Shown: positions 25,728 through 33,770 of the stretch, one piece after another
How positions within the stretch are numbered: the first letter of the stretch is position 1
Layout of the letters: every line of letters begins with the position of its first letter
DNA from: an uncultured Desulfobacter sp.
Lineage (GTDB): Bacteria; Desulfobacterota; Desulfobacteria; Desulfobacterales; Desulfobacteraceae
Direction: 5' to 3'
Length of the DNA stretch: 64,000 nt
NCBI RefSeq assembly: GCF_963664415.1
Contig: NZ_OY761440.1
Span: forward strand, 868,001 to 932,000
Notes under the pieces: model-generated
The model's database searches: none
Seen by the model: the letters and a program-made list of their open reading frames with translations, nothing else
What the model was told of the DNA's origin: nothing
Translations under genes and position numbers: made by a program

Positions 25728-25765
25728 ATTTTATTTTTGGGTAATTTGGGAGTTGACAGACTGAT

Positions 25766-26671
25766 TCAACCCATGGACGGTTTTGTGATGTCAAGGCCTG
25801 TTCTGGCATAGCAGAAAAGGCAGTTATGAAAACAAGGCTGATCTTCATAGGAACCAATATCAAACGATTTTGTGCATTGACAGCCTTTTTTGCGCCGTTG
25901 TCCATAATCGCCGCGGGTTTCCGGATTCCCGCCAAACAGGGTTTTATAAAGCCGCCCGTTAATACAGCTGTTATGGGATGCAAACCTGTGTAATCCGGCG
26001 GCATCCATCAATTCTTTTTCACAGCATAAAAAAAGGTCCATACCAAGGGGATTGAGAGATTTAGCCATACTGCGGATAATCTTTGCTTTACGCGCCATGC
26101 CCGGATCTATGAATTTAAGCATGGGGGTGCCCGGCTTAGTCAGGCGTTTGATTCTTGCAGTCACCTTTTTGTATGGATCATAAAAACTGGTAATGCATTG
26201 TTTGATACCCATTTGTGACAATTGCCCTGCAATATATTCAAAGGCATCAAGGTTGTTAAACTCCCCCCCGCTCTTCTCCCAAAAACAAATGGGGTCAAAA
26301 CGCCAGGCAACCTGTGCGGGACTTACGTGACGAGCAATACGCCGGACCTGACCTAAACGCTCCGGCAGATCAGGCAAGCCGGGTTCAAGCGCTTTTACAG
26401 GTGTATTGATGGTAAAATTGAAAAAGAGGTGAAATCCTTTCCGGGATAAAATTTTATGCGCGTCTAAGTCCAAAAACGGGCCATAGTTTTTAGACCAGAA
26501 AACAATGGTGTGAATGTCTTTAGGGGTGGAATCAACCCTGCGGGACTGTCTGTTAAATGGATTGGTTACAATAAAATAGCCTTTTTCAATTCTGTTCAGA
26601 AACCAAGGGGTGTACCATCCTGGAATATCTGTCCGCCTGGAGGCGGACAAAATGCCGGTCGGACCAGTCAA
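25766..26671 (-). CDS. DUF1848 family protein
   Basis: This roughly 301-residue protein of a widely conserved but uncharacterised family carries the hallmark SASRRTDIPGWYTPW at the N-terminus, PKDIHTIVFWSKNYGPF, AWRFDPICFW, and a C-terminal cysteine cluster (CCEKEL, SSCINGR-like, RKKGCQCTKSFDIGSY, CFHNCLFCYA) able to hold an Fe-S cluster. The CxxCxxC ending resembles radical-SAM-like chemistry but is C-terminal. I choose a TTG start at 26671, one base after the upstream stop and behind AGGGAC. A longer reading from 26818 would overlap the upstream gene by 146 bp. Confidence 0.75.
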   Translation of the reverse strand: MTGPTGILSASRRTDIPGWYTPWFLNRIEKGYFIVTNPFNRQSRRVDSTPKDIHTIVFWSKNYGPFLDLDAHKILSRKGFHLFFNFTINTPVKALEPGLPDLPERLGQVRRIARHVSPAQVAWRFDPICFWEKSGGEFNNLDAFEYIAGQLSQMGIKQCITSFYDPYKKVTARIKRLTKPGTPMLKFIDPGMARKAKIIRSMAKSLNPLGMDLFLCCEKELMDAAGLHRFASHNSCINGRLYKTLFGGNPETRGDYGQRRKKGCQCTKSFDIGSYEDQPCFHNCLFCYARTGLDITKPSMG

Positions 26672-26672
26672 T

Positions 26673-27059
26673 CTATTGTCCCTGACCGTCTTTACGATTT
26701 TTCCGCTTGGAAAAAGAGATAATGTTACCCTGATTTTTTTCAGACGGATCATCCGATTCAAGGGATTGAGAATCATTACCGTCCTCAGGTGGTATTTCAG
26801 GTTCTTTTTCATACTCACCGTACACGACTGGAGCGACTACCTTTTCCAGCCGCATACTTTTGCCGTTCATAGAAAAAACCTCTCCATCGATGTAATCAGC
26901 CTTCAAGATCCAGGTGACGATCTGCAACGGCACCTGCAGCATCAGCAGTCTGATCTGATACCAGTCTTTTTTATGATCCGGCACAATATCTTCTATTCTG
27001 GCAAAACTGACAGGATCGTCTTCCATGTAAATCAATACTATATCTTCTATTTCAGCCAT
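26673..27059 (-). CDS. Conserved hypothetical protein
   Basis: The 128 residues start at ATG 27059 with GGAGG six to seven bases before it. The N-terminal 75 residues (MAEIEDIVLIYMEDDPVSFA, later QIVTWILKADYIDGEVFSMN) form a compact alternating strand/helix segment. The C-terminus is acidic then basic and probably flexible. I do not recognise a named family. Its stop is one base before the DUF1848 start, so the two are co-translated. Confidence 0.65.
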   Translation of the reverse strand: MAEIEDIVLIYMEDDPVSFARIEDIVPDHKKDWYQIRLLMLQVPLQIVTWILKADYIDGEVFSMNGKSMRLEKVVAPVVYGEYEKEPEIPPEDGNDSQSLESDDPSEKNQGNIISFSKRKNRKDGQGQ

Positions 27060-27203
27060 GCGGCCTCCATAATCAGGCGTTGGTCTGTTAAAAGTCTTTA
27101 TTTCCGATCGGACGCTGACGGTTAAATCGTATCCGACCGGAAAAATGTAGAACAGACAAAAATTTATCAAACGTTGGGATTTGACAGGGTGACACCGCAA
27201 GTA

Positions 27204-27731
27204 TCAGTCCAGCAACGGTACCACCAGCACAGGAACAGAAGTTCGTTTGAGCACCTTACGGGCAATGTTATCTCCAATGGCACTTTCTATAAAACTGTGG
27301 TGCCCACACCCGATAACAATGACATCGCATTCTTCCTCAACTGCTGTCCGGGTAATTTCATCGGCAATGGACTTGCTTTCCGTGACAAGAATTTTTTCAA
27401 TGGGAGAACTTATCTCCATCTCTGACGGACTTACTTCCTTGTCCTCCAGAAAACCCGCAATGGCTTGCTTGATACCCAGAGCATCCACATTTTTCCCCGT
27501 GAGCAGGTTCCGAGCCCCATCTTTTTGTTCGGATCTTATCGAGTTGTAAAGTGTTTCACCAAATGCGCGTTGTACACGCCGTTGTGAATTTTTGCCGGCC
27601 TCGTCCATGACATGAAGCACGATGATGTTCGCATCGCTTAGCGTGGAAAGGGATACGGCATGTTTAAACACCTCTTTCATGTTAGTGGACAGGTCCGAGG
27701 CGAACAATATACGTTTTGGTTTCTGGATCAT
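27204..27731 (-). CDS. Universal stress protein (UspA family)
   Basis: This 175-residue single Usp domain starts RILFASDLSTNMKEVFKHAV and has the nucleotide-binding end VIVIGCGHHSFIESAIGDNIARKVL, then VPVLVVPLLD, the G-2x-G-9x-G(S/T)-type ATP motif being only partly kept (GCGHHS). It is divergent from the selenoprotein candidate at 27962, sharing a 230-bp gap that holds the sigma-54 promoter on the other strand. Confidence 0.9.
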   Translation of the reverse strand: MIQKPKRILFASDLSTNMKEVFKHAVSLSTLSDANIIVLHVMDEAGKNSQRRVQRAFGETLYNSIRSEQKDGARNLLTGKNVDALGIKQAIAGFLEDKEVSPSEMEISSPIEKILVTESKSIADEITRTAVEEECDVIVIGCGHHSFIESAIGDNIARKVLKRTSVPVLVVPLLD

Positions 27732-27865
27732 ACTCTAACTCCATTTTGGTTACTGCATACCTAATATTTTATATTACAATAATAGCTCATAGTTATTAGT
27801 AAGCAAGCGCTAATCCCGTTTTTTGTACTGACACAGATAAATATTAGATAAGAACATAACAATTT

Positions 27866-27881
27866 TGGCATATTGCTTGCT
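27866..27881 (+). promoter_or_regulatory. Sigma-54 (-24/-12) promoter of the selenoprotein candidate
   Basis: TGGCATA-TTGC-TTGCT has exact consensus spacing. Predicted transcription start near 27893, about 70 bp before ATG 27962. Confidence 0.8.
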
Positions 27882-27961
27882 GTACATTGGGACTATAACT
27901 CTTATATTTCTAAAATAAGGACAAGGGGCCTGCGTAATTTTAATGTGAAAGGAGATGGTCA

Positions 27962-28114
27962 ATGGAATTTTTAATTATGATTGGTTTTGTTGCCGTTTAT
28001 CTGCTGCTCCAAATTTATATTCTTCCTAAAATGGGTATTTCCACCTGAATGCGTAATGCCTGTCAGGTGACAGACAAAAAGAAAAAAAATAATCCGTTTG
28101 AGGATAACAATTGA
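27962..28114 (+). CDS. Candidate small membrane selenoprotein (in-frame TGA read as Sec)
   Basis: AAAGGAGATGGTCA precedes ATG 27962. The first 28 residues hold one membrane span (about 3-22; MEFLIMIGFVAVYLLLQIYI) and end LPKMGIST before TGA at 28046-28048. Read as selenocysteine, the frame continues U-MRNACQVTDKKKKNNPFEDNN to TGA at 28112-28114, 50 residues in all. The continuation gives U29 and C34 (U-x4-C) next to the membrane, then a lysine-rich tail that would place the C-terminus in the cytoplasm. A hairpin right after the TGA has a GGU-containing tip at a position like that in E. coli fdhF. A normal gene caller stops at residue 28. Its function is unknown; a thiol/selenol redox role is inferred. 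Confidence 0.65.
28060..28073 (+). promoter_or_regulatory. SECIS-like hairpin downstream of the in-frame TGA
   Basis: CTGTC (28060-28064), loop AGGT, GACAG (28069-28073). The loop GGT begins 17 nt after the TGA. In E. coli fdhF the equivalent GGU tip is about 18 nt downstream, a comparison from memory. The stem is short (5 bp). Confidence 0.5.
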
Positions 28115-28174
28115 TTGTTAAGTAGCGTTACTCTATCATTTCCCGGTGTCGAACAGTAACGATATAGGAGCAGT

Positions 28175-29578
28175 GTGAAAAACCACGGAATCTGGAACCT
28201 CAATTTTTTAAACCATATTTTAGATGCTATGGCTGAAGGGCTGTTCACTTTGGACCAGGACGGTACCATTACAGCCTGGAACCGGGCCATGGAAAAAATA
28301 AGCGGCTACACCGCCGAACAGGCTTTGGGCCAACAATGCGGTCTGATCAAGTGCAGCCGGTGTTATGATCAGACACAACCGATGGATATATCCCAATGCA
28401 AGGTGCTGACACAAGGTCAAGCAGAAGCCAAAGAATGCTTTATCCGGCACAAGGACGGGTATGATGTTCCGGTTATTAAAAATGCCCGATTGGTCCGGGA
28501 TGAAAAAAATAACGTGCTGGGCATTGTGGAAACCTTGACAGACTTGACGGAAATCAAAGCCATAAAGGCCCGGGAGGCCTCTGCCAAACAGGAACTTAAA
28601 AAACGTTACGCCCTTGGCAATATCATTGGAAAATCAGCAGCCATGGAAAAGGTGTTCCATGCCATCCGGGCGGCAGCAGACAGCCGGGCCACCATCCTGA
28701 TTCAGGGAGAAAGCGGCACAGGCAAAGAGCTTGTGGCCCGGGCCATCCACTATGAGGCGGCCGGGGGGCAACGGCCTCTGGTAACGGTTAACTGCTCGGC
28801 ATTGTCCGAAACGCTGCTGGAAAGTGAGTTATTCGGGCATGTTAAAGGGGCGTTTACCGGTGCGCATAAAGACCGGATAGGGCGGTTTGAGCAGGCAGAC
28901 ACCGGCACCATATTTCTTGATGAAATCGGAGAACTTACGCCGTATATGCAGGTAAAACTGCTGCGGGTGCTTCAAGAGAGGGAAATTGAGCGGGTGGGGG
29001 ATACCCGGAAAAAGAAAATCGACATCCGGATTATTGCTGCCACCCATAAAGATTTAAGCACCCTCACCCGGGAGGGCATGTTTCGTGAGGATTTGTACTA
29101 CCGACTTAAGGTGTTTCCTATCCGGCTTCCGCCGTTGCGGCAGCGGCTGGAGGATATACCGTTGCTGGTCCGCAGCTTTATCGAAAAGGGTAATAAACAC
29201 GAGGACATGGACATCTGTAATGTAACCCCTGACGCCATGAAAGCACTGATGGCCTATCCATGGCCGGGAAATGTACGGGAACTGGAAAACGCCATTGCCC
29301 ATGGATTTGTGCTCTGCCGTACCCGGGAAATAACTTGCGCAGATCTACCTGATGAGGTTTGCAGTAACAACCAATCTCATACTGCATCGCCGCCAGGAAA
29401 CGATTCATTCTCACATCAACCTTCCTTTTCTCCGGCCCCTTTGACCCGGGAGCGTCTAGTGTCGCTTCTATATGCCTGCAACTGGAACAAGGCTGAGGTG
29501 GCGAGGCAACTTGGAAAAAGCCGCACCCTTGTCTGGAAGTACATGAAAAAATGGGACATCCCACTAAAAAAAGATTAA
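28175..29578 (+). CDS. Sigma-54-dependent activator with cysteine-rich PAS domain
   Basis: The 467 residues are arranged as PAS domain (about 12-125), AAA+ domain (about 145-375) and a Fis-like helix-turn-helix at the end (NKAEVARQLGKSRTLVWKYM). The PAS part starts ILDAMAEGLFTLDQDGTITAW and carries C55, C60, C63, C75 and C88 (CGLIKCSRC then SQCKV), a set that could bind an Fe-S cluster, heme or metal. The AAA+ part has GESGTGKE, GAFTGA and FLDEIGEL, so it should activate sigma-54 polymerase. The start is GTG 28175 behind ATAGGAG. It lies 60 bp after the selenoprotein candidate and is a natural regulator for that sigma-54 promoter. Confidence 0.92.
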   Translation: MKNHGIWNLNFLNHILDAMAEGLFTLDQDGTITAWNRAMEKISGYTAEQALGQQCGLIKCSRCYDQTQPMDISQCKVLTQGQAEAKECFIRHKDGYDVPVIKNARLVRDEKNNVLGIVETLTDLTEIKAIKAREASAKQELKKRYALGNIIGKSAAMEKVFHAIRAAADSRATILIQGESGTGKELVARAIHYEAAGGQRPLVTVNCSALSETLLESELFGHVKGAFTGAHKDRIGRFEQADTGTIFLDEIGELTPYMQVKLLRVLQEREIERVGDTRKKKIDIRIIAATHKDLSTLTREGMFREDLYYRLKVFPIRLPPLRQRLEDIPLLVRSFIEKGNKHEDMDICNVTPDAMKALMAYPWPGNVRELENAIAHGFVLCRTREITCADLPDEVCSNNQSHTASPPGNDSFSHQPSFSPAPLTRERLVSLLYACNWNKAEVARQLGKSRTLVWKYMKKWDIPLKKD

Positions 29579-29610
29579 CGCCAAACATAAAGGGTGCACA
29601 ATGACAGATC

Positions 29611-30169
29611 CCCAGAGCCCTTGAAATCAGCGAAGTACAGCAAACCATTCAATCCTTTGCAAATGCGGCAGCCCGGGTTAAAAAAGGCAGGATTTGATGC
29701 AGTGAAAATTTTATCAGGCACAGGATATCTGATCTCCGAATTTTTGTCTCCGCTGACCAACCAGCGCACCGACGAATATGGAGGCAGCCGTGAGAACCGC
29801 ATGCGGTTTGGTTTGGAAGTGGCCCAGGCGGTTCGGGATGCCGTGGGAGATGACTATCCCTTGATCGTGAGAATGATTGATCAAAAATTTTGTGACATGG
29901 TTGCCATGGGGCGCAGTATGATCGCGGACCCGGATCTGCCGAAAAAAACCCGTGAGGGCAGAGAAAAGGAAATTGTTCATTGCATTGCCTGCGCCCAAGG
30001 ATGTCTTGACAACCTGTTCAAACTCAAACATGTGGAATGCCTTTGCAACCCATTGGCACAGATTGCTAAAAAGCTCGGTATTGATCACCGTGTGGCCGGT
30101 GACGCCTTAAAGATAGGGACAGCCTTTGATGCGGTGCATGGTGGCTATGAGGCGGCTGTCTCCATTTAA
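29611..30169 (+). pseudogene. Collapsed Old Yellow Enzyme/2,4-dienoyl-CoA reductase-type gene
   Basis: Fragments in the correct order belong to the NADH:flavin oxidoreductase family. First PRALEISEVQQTIQSFANAA in one frame; after a one-base shift at the A run near 29680 comes AGFDAVKILSGTGYLISEFL and NQRTDEYGGSRENR. An internal deletion then joins to FCDMVAMGRSMIADPDLP and the Fe-S cysteine region IACAQGCLDN with VECLCNP, and a second deletion joins to the extreme C-terminus LGIDHRVAGDAL ending EAAVSI. The N-terminal third is absent. So this was a two-domain FMN/FAD/Fe-S enzyme of about 640 residues. It directly follows the activator gene. Confidence 0.8.
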
Positions 30170-30444
30170 TTAGTATATTCAAAAAATCCTTTCAGATATC
30201 ATATCCGGTTCCGGATGAATCTTCGTATATAATTTCCAATTAGTTAGTAATTTACGTTCATGTTTTGTTGTGGGTTGAGTATAGGTGCTGATAAGCCGGA
30301 CTGTCCCGTGACGGTTAAAAAAAGTCTGCGGAACCGACACACACCTCATAACTGTCATTGTCATCTGAACCATGGTGAAAAATCATGTGAGCCCATGGCC
30401 GTTATAAAAAAAACTTGACGAACTTGGAACGAATAGGATAGCAC

Positions 30445-30479
30445 AATACGCCATAATGGTTCAACCATTGTGACGTATT
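30445..30479. promoter_or_regulatory. 35-bp symmetric operator-like palindrome upstream of putP
   Basis: AATACG-ccat-AATGGTT-c-AACCATT-gtga-CGTATT is symmetric about one base, with 13 matched pairs. It lies about 110 bp before putP and could be an operator or an mRNA hairpin. The remaining gap 30170-30586 shows only a weak -35-like TTGACG near 30415 and no supported gene. Confidence 0.45.
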
Positions 30480-30586
30480 TACATTATTGAACATAGAAAA
30501 GGAGCTTTACAAGGTATTGGCTGTCATAAAAAATGATCAGTCCAAAAAATAAGAACAGTTAAAAACGACAAAAAAAATGGAGAATT

Positions 30587-32095
30587 ATGGAAATTTTATA
30601 TTTTCAGTTTGGCCTGTATTTATTACTGATGCTGGGCATCGGCTATGTCTCGATGAAACGGACAAATAACAATGAAGATTTTTTGATCGGTGGCCGGACA
30701 CTTGGCCCAGTCACAACCGCTATCAGCGCCGGCGCCTCAGACATGTCAAGCTGGCTTTTGCTTGGATTGCCCGGGGCTGTGTTTGCAAAGGGGTTAATCG
30801 GTGGTTTCTGGATTTCCCTCGGACTTGCCGCAGGTGCTTACATCAACTGGCTTGTTGTGGCGGCACGCCTGAGAGCGATGACTGAACGAATGAACGCAGT
30901 TACCCTTCCCAAGTTTATTTCCAAACGGTTTGACGACAATTCCGGCCTGCTTAAAATCGTCTCTGCCGTTGTTATTCTGATTTTTTTCACCTTATACGTT
31001 GCCTCCGGACTTAAAGGCGGCACTCTTTTATTTGCCCATAGCTTTGGGGCGTCCGAAGAAACCGCCCTTATAATCACCACTTTTGTGGTGGTCTCCTACA
31101 CCTTTTTGGGCGGATATCTTGCCGTGTGCTGGACAGATTTAATCCAGGGGCTTCTCATGCTGGCCGCTCTAGTATTTTGCTGCACCATGGCCTTCACCGC
31201 AGTCTCCGGATCCGGGGTGGATATTACCGCCATCCGTCCCGAAGCATTTTCCTTTTCAACCTCTTGGATCACAGGGGCATCTCTTTGTGCCTGGGGTTTC
31301 GGATATTTTGGCCAGCCCCACATCCTGGCCCGGTTTATCGGGATCGACAGTGTGGAATCCGTGCCCAAGGCCAGGCGTGTCGGTACGTCTTGGATGTTGA
31401 TCTGTCTTGTCCTGGCATCTCTGATCGGCCTTGTGGGAATCGGATACAATGCGATTCATCCCATGGAAGGCATTGCTGGGCCTAACGGCAACAGCGAGCG
31501 TATTTTTCTTGCACTGACAACGGCATTGTTCCATCCGGTTTTCAGTGGTTTTATTCTGGCGGCGGTCCTGGCAGCAGTCATGTCCACGGCTGATTCACAG
31601 CTGTTGGTCCTGACCTCGGCGCTGACAGAAGATCTTCCTTTTTTTGAACATACCAAAGACCAAACCCGGGCCTGGATCAGTCGGTTCGGCGTTTTGGGCT
31701 TTGCCCTGCTGGCCTTTTTGATTGCCTCAAACGATTCAGGCAGTATCCTGGCCATGGTGGGCTATGCCTGGGGCGGATTCGGTGCGGCCTTCGGGCCTTT
31801 GATTATCCTGTCTTTGCTCTGGCGGGGGATGACAAGATACGGGGCTCTGGCAGGAATGGTTACAGGGGCCGTGACCATTGTTATTGTTAAAAATTTTGTC
31901 ACCATTGAGGGTGAGTACTTTTATGAATTGCTGCCTGGATTTTTACTTGCGACCATTTCCATTGTTTCTGTGAGCCTGGTAACTGAAAAACCGTGTGACG
32001 CGACACTTGCCGAATTTGATAAAGCCCAGGCCCTTTGCCGAACACAAAGCAATGAAGATGAATTTTTGCCATCTTCTTTAGATCTTGCGGAATAG
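30587..32095 (+). CDS. putP: Sodium:solute symporter of the SSS family (proline permease type)
   Basis: This 502-residue inner-membrane transporter has about 13 spans. GGRTLGPVTTAISAGASDMSS near residues 36-56 is the PutP-type Na+/substrate-binding segment, and GYFGQPHILARFIG, ADSQLLVLTSALTED and FGPLIILSLLW are typical of PutP. The C-terminal 30 residues are acidic and cytoplasmic. The expected substrate is proline or a betaine-like compatible solute. AATGGAG precedes the ATG. It is monocistronic, followed by a convergent dus gene. Confidence 0.92.
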   Translation: MEILYFQFGLYLLLMLGIGYVSMKRTNNNEDFLIGGRTLGPVTTAISAGASDMSSWLLLGLPGAVFAKGLIGGFWISLGLAAGAYINWLVVAARLRAMTERMNAVTLPKFISKRFDDNSGLLKIVSAVVILIFFTLYVASGLKGGTLLFAHSFGASEETALIITTFVVVSYTFLGGYLAVCWTDLIQGLLMLAALVFCCTMAFTAVSGSGVDITAIRPEAFSFSTSWITGASLCAWGFGYFGQPHILARFIGIDSVESVPKARRVGTSWMLICLVLASLIGLVGIGYNAIHPMEGIAGPNGNSERIFLALTTALFHPVFSGFILAAVLAAVMSTADSQLLVLTSALTEDLPFFEHTKDQTRAWISRFGVLGFALLAFLIASNDSGSILAMVGYAWGGFGAAFGPLIILSLLWRGMTRYGALAGMVTGAVTIVIVKNFVTIEGEYFYELLPGFLLATISIVSVSLVTEKPCDATLAEFDKAQALCRTQSNEDEFLPSSLDLAE

Positions 32096-32199
32096 TCTGA
32101 AAAGTTCATAGCAGTCTTGCCCCAGATTCAAGGTTGCAGCCCGGAAAACTTTTGTTGCGTTACCGTGACCGGGCTGTAACCCAAACCATGAGGCAAATA

Positions 32200-33186
32200 T
32201 TATTTAGGGCCCGGACAAAATCTTAACTTCATTTCCCAAAATTCACAGACCCTATCTAAATAGTCTTGTTCTGAATTTGACTTGAGCAATTTTTTTAACG
32301 GTTTTTTGCTGTTCTCAAAGGAGGGGCCCAAATAGCCCCAGAAACCTTTCATTCTTCCGGTAAGGTGCCCCGGGCCTGAAAAGACCTGTTTGTAACGGTT
32401 AAAAAGATCTGCATGAAAATTTTTTAATCGTTCACGTACCTGGGCTTCGGTGTTTTGGTAATCGATGTTCACCCCCTTGATCTGCTCGGGCAAAAAGGGG
32501 TTGGAAAGAATACCTCTGCCGATCATGAATCGATTGATTCCCGGAAAACGCAGCCGGATTCTTTCCCATGATGCCGTGTCCACAATATCCCCGTTATAGA
32601 CCATGGGATGGATGCAGTCGCTCATTGCCCGTTCAAAGGCATCAACATCAGCAACCCCTGTATACATTTGCTCCCCGGTTCTGGGATGCAGGATAATTTC
32701 GTCAAGTTTGTGGCTATTAAACATTTGAATCAAATCCCGGATCTCTTCTTTGCTTTTACGTCCCAGACGGATTTTAACGCTTAAAGCAGGTTTCATAGCT
32801 GGGATTACCCGGGCCAGGAAGACATCTATTTTATCCGGGTGTGATAAAAGGCCCGATCCCCGCATTTTTTTTGCAATTTTTGAATGAGGGCACCCAAGGT
32901 TCCAGTTCACCTGGGCATAGCCCATGTCAAAAAGGTAATCCCCAAGATAGATAAAATCATCCGGCTGATTTCCCAGGATCTGGGGGACGACAGGCAGTGC
33001 TTTGTTCAATTCCGGATCTACGTCTTTGAGCCTGGACGGTTTCAGTCGCCTGCTGCTCATGGTGGAGATAAACGGGGCCATGGCCTGGTCAATACCGGTA
33101 AAATGCCGTACGTACGTCTGTCTGAACACCACATCGGTAACCCCCTGCAGGGGGGCCAATATCAAACAGGGGCAACTATCTGTCAT
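32200..33186 (-). CDS. tRNA-dihydrouridine synthase family protein
   Basis: The 328-residue FMN TIM-barrel protein is a second Dus in the window. It has LAPLQGVTDVVFRQTYV, catalytic Cys in NWNLGCPHSKIAKKMRGSG, SVKIRLGRKSKEE, HPRTGEQMYTG, YNGDIV and FMIGRGILSNPF. It looks nearer to the DusC group than dusB and probably modifies a different tRNA position. The hairpin GTTGCAGCCCGG/CCGGGCTGTAAC (32133-32180) lies between it and convergent putP. Confidence 0.9.
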   Translation of the reverse strand: MTDSCPCLILAPLQGVTDVVFRQTYVRHFTGIDQAMAPFISTMSSRRLKPSRLKDVDPELNKALPVVPQILGNQPDDFIYLGDYLFDMGYAQVNWNLGCPHSKIAKKMRGSGLLSHPDKIDVFLARVIPAMKPALSVKIRLGRKSKEEIRDLIQMFNSHKLDEIILHPRTGEQMYTGVADVDAFERAMSDCIHPMVYNGDIVDTASWERIRLRFPGINRFMIGRGILSNPFLPEQIKGVNIDYQNTEAQVRERLKNFHADLFNRYKQVFSGPGHLTGRMKGFWGYLGPSFENSKKPLKKLLKSNSEQDYLDRVCEFWEMKLRFCPGPK

Positions 33187-33233
33187 TTGGGGATGGTTCT
33201 CCTTAATTTATAAACCTTGATCAATTAAATATT

Positions 33234-33263
33234 TTGACAAACCCGAGGGAGATCCTTTATAGA
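33234..33263 (+). promoter_or_regulatory. Sigma-70-type promoter before the AMP-binding C-domain gene
   Basis: TTGACA (33234-33239), 18 bases, TATAGA (33258-33263), about 65 bp before ATG 33329. Confidence 0.6.
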
Positions 33264-33328
33264 ATCAATATTTTTTGATCTGCTATACAACAAGATTAAA
33301 TTCGATTGCAAGGAGTGTTTCCTAAAGA

Positions 33329-33766
33329 ATGAAAGAGCTTAACGAACAGATCAACCGGATGCCGAACGATGATGCTATTAAATCAAGCGATTACCGCATC
33401 GGCCCCTTTGAAGTGGAAAGCGCCCTTTTGGAACACCCTAGCGTGGACGAGGCCGCGGTTGTTGGAACCCCTGACCCCAAAAGGTACCAGCTGGTCAAAG
33501 CCTATGTTATTCTCAGCCCGGGTGAAACCGGCAGCAGGGAATTGGCCCTGGCGCTGTTCAAACACACCATGAATATTCTATCCAAATTTAAGATGCTCAG
33601 GATCATTGAATTTGTTGATAAAGTACCCAAAACCATTTCCGGAAAAATTCGTCGTATTGACTTGCAGGATAGCGAAGCGGATCGGCGGGGAAGCCAAGAG
33701 ATTGAAGAAGCGACCATCAAAGAGTATTTTTACTGGGACTTTCCCGAATTAAGCAAAAATAAATAA
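33329..33766 (+). CDS. Free-standing C-terminal domain of an acyl-CoA synthetase
   Basis: The 145 residues match only the C-terminal lid domain of AMP-forming acyl-CoA ligases (ACSM/benzoate-CoA-ligase-like): KSSDYRIGPFEVESALLEHP, EAAVVGTPDP, VKAYVILSPG and the catalytic-lysine motif PKTISGKIRR. The roughly 400-residue adenylate-forming domain is missing, and a TAA two codons upstream blocks extension. A good promoter and AAGGAG precede the ATG, so it may be expressed rather than simply dead. Alternatives are a truncated pseudogene or a domain acting in trans. Its stop is 4 bp from the convergent stop of the CoA transferase-GNAT gene. Confidence 0.7.
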   Translation: MKELNEQINRMPNDDAIKSSDYRIGPFEVESALLEHPSVDEAAVVGTPDPKRYQLVKAYVILSPGETGSRELALALFKHTMNILSKFKMLRIIEFVDKVPKTISGKIRRIDLQDSEADRRGSQEIEEATIKEYFYWDFPELSKNK

Positions 33767-33770
33767 ATTT

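Noticed and set aside
30179..30373. 64-codon minus-strand frame upstream of putP
   Set aside because: No ribosome-binding site or family match; lies in a gap left by the pseudogene.
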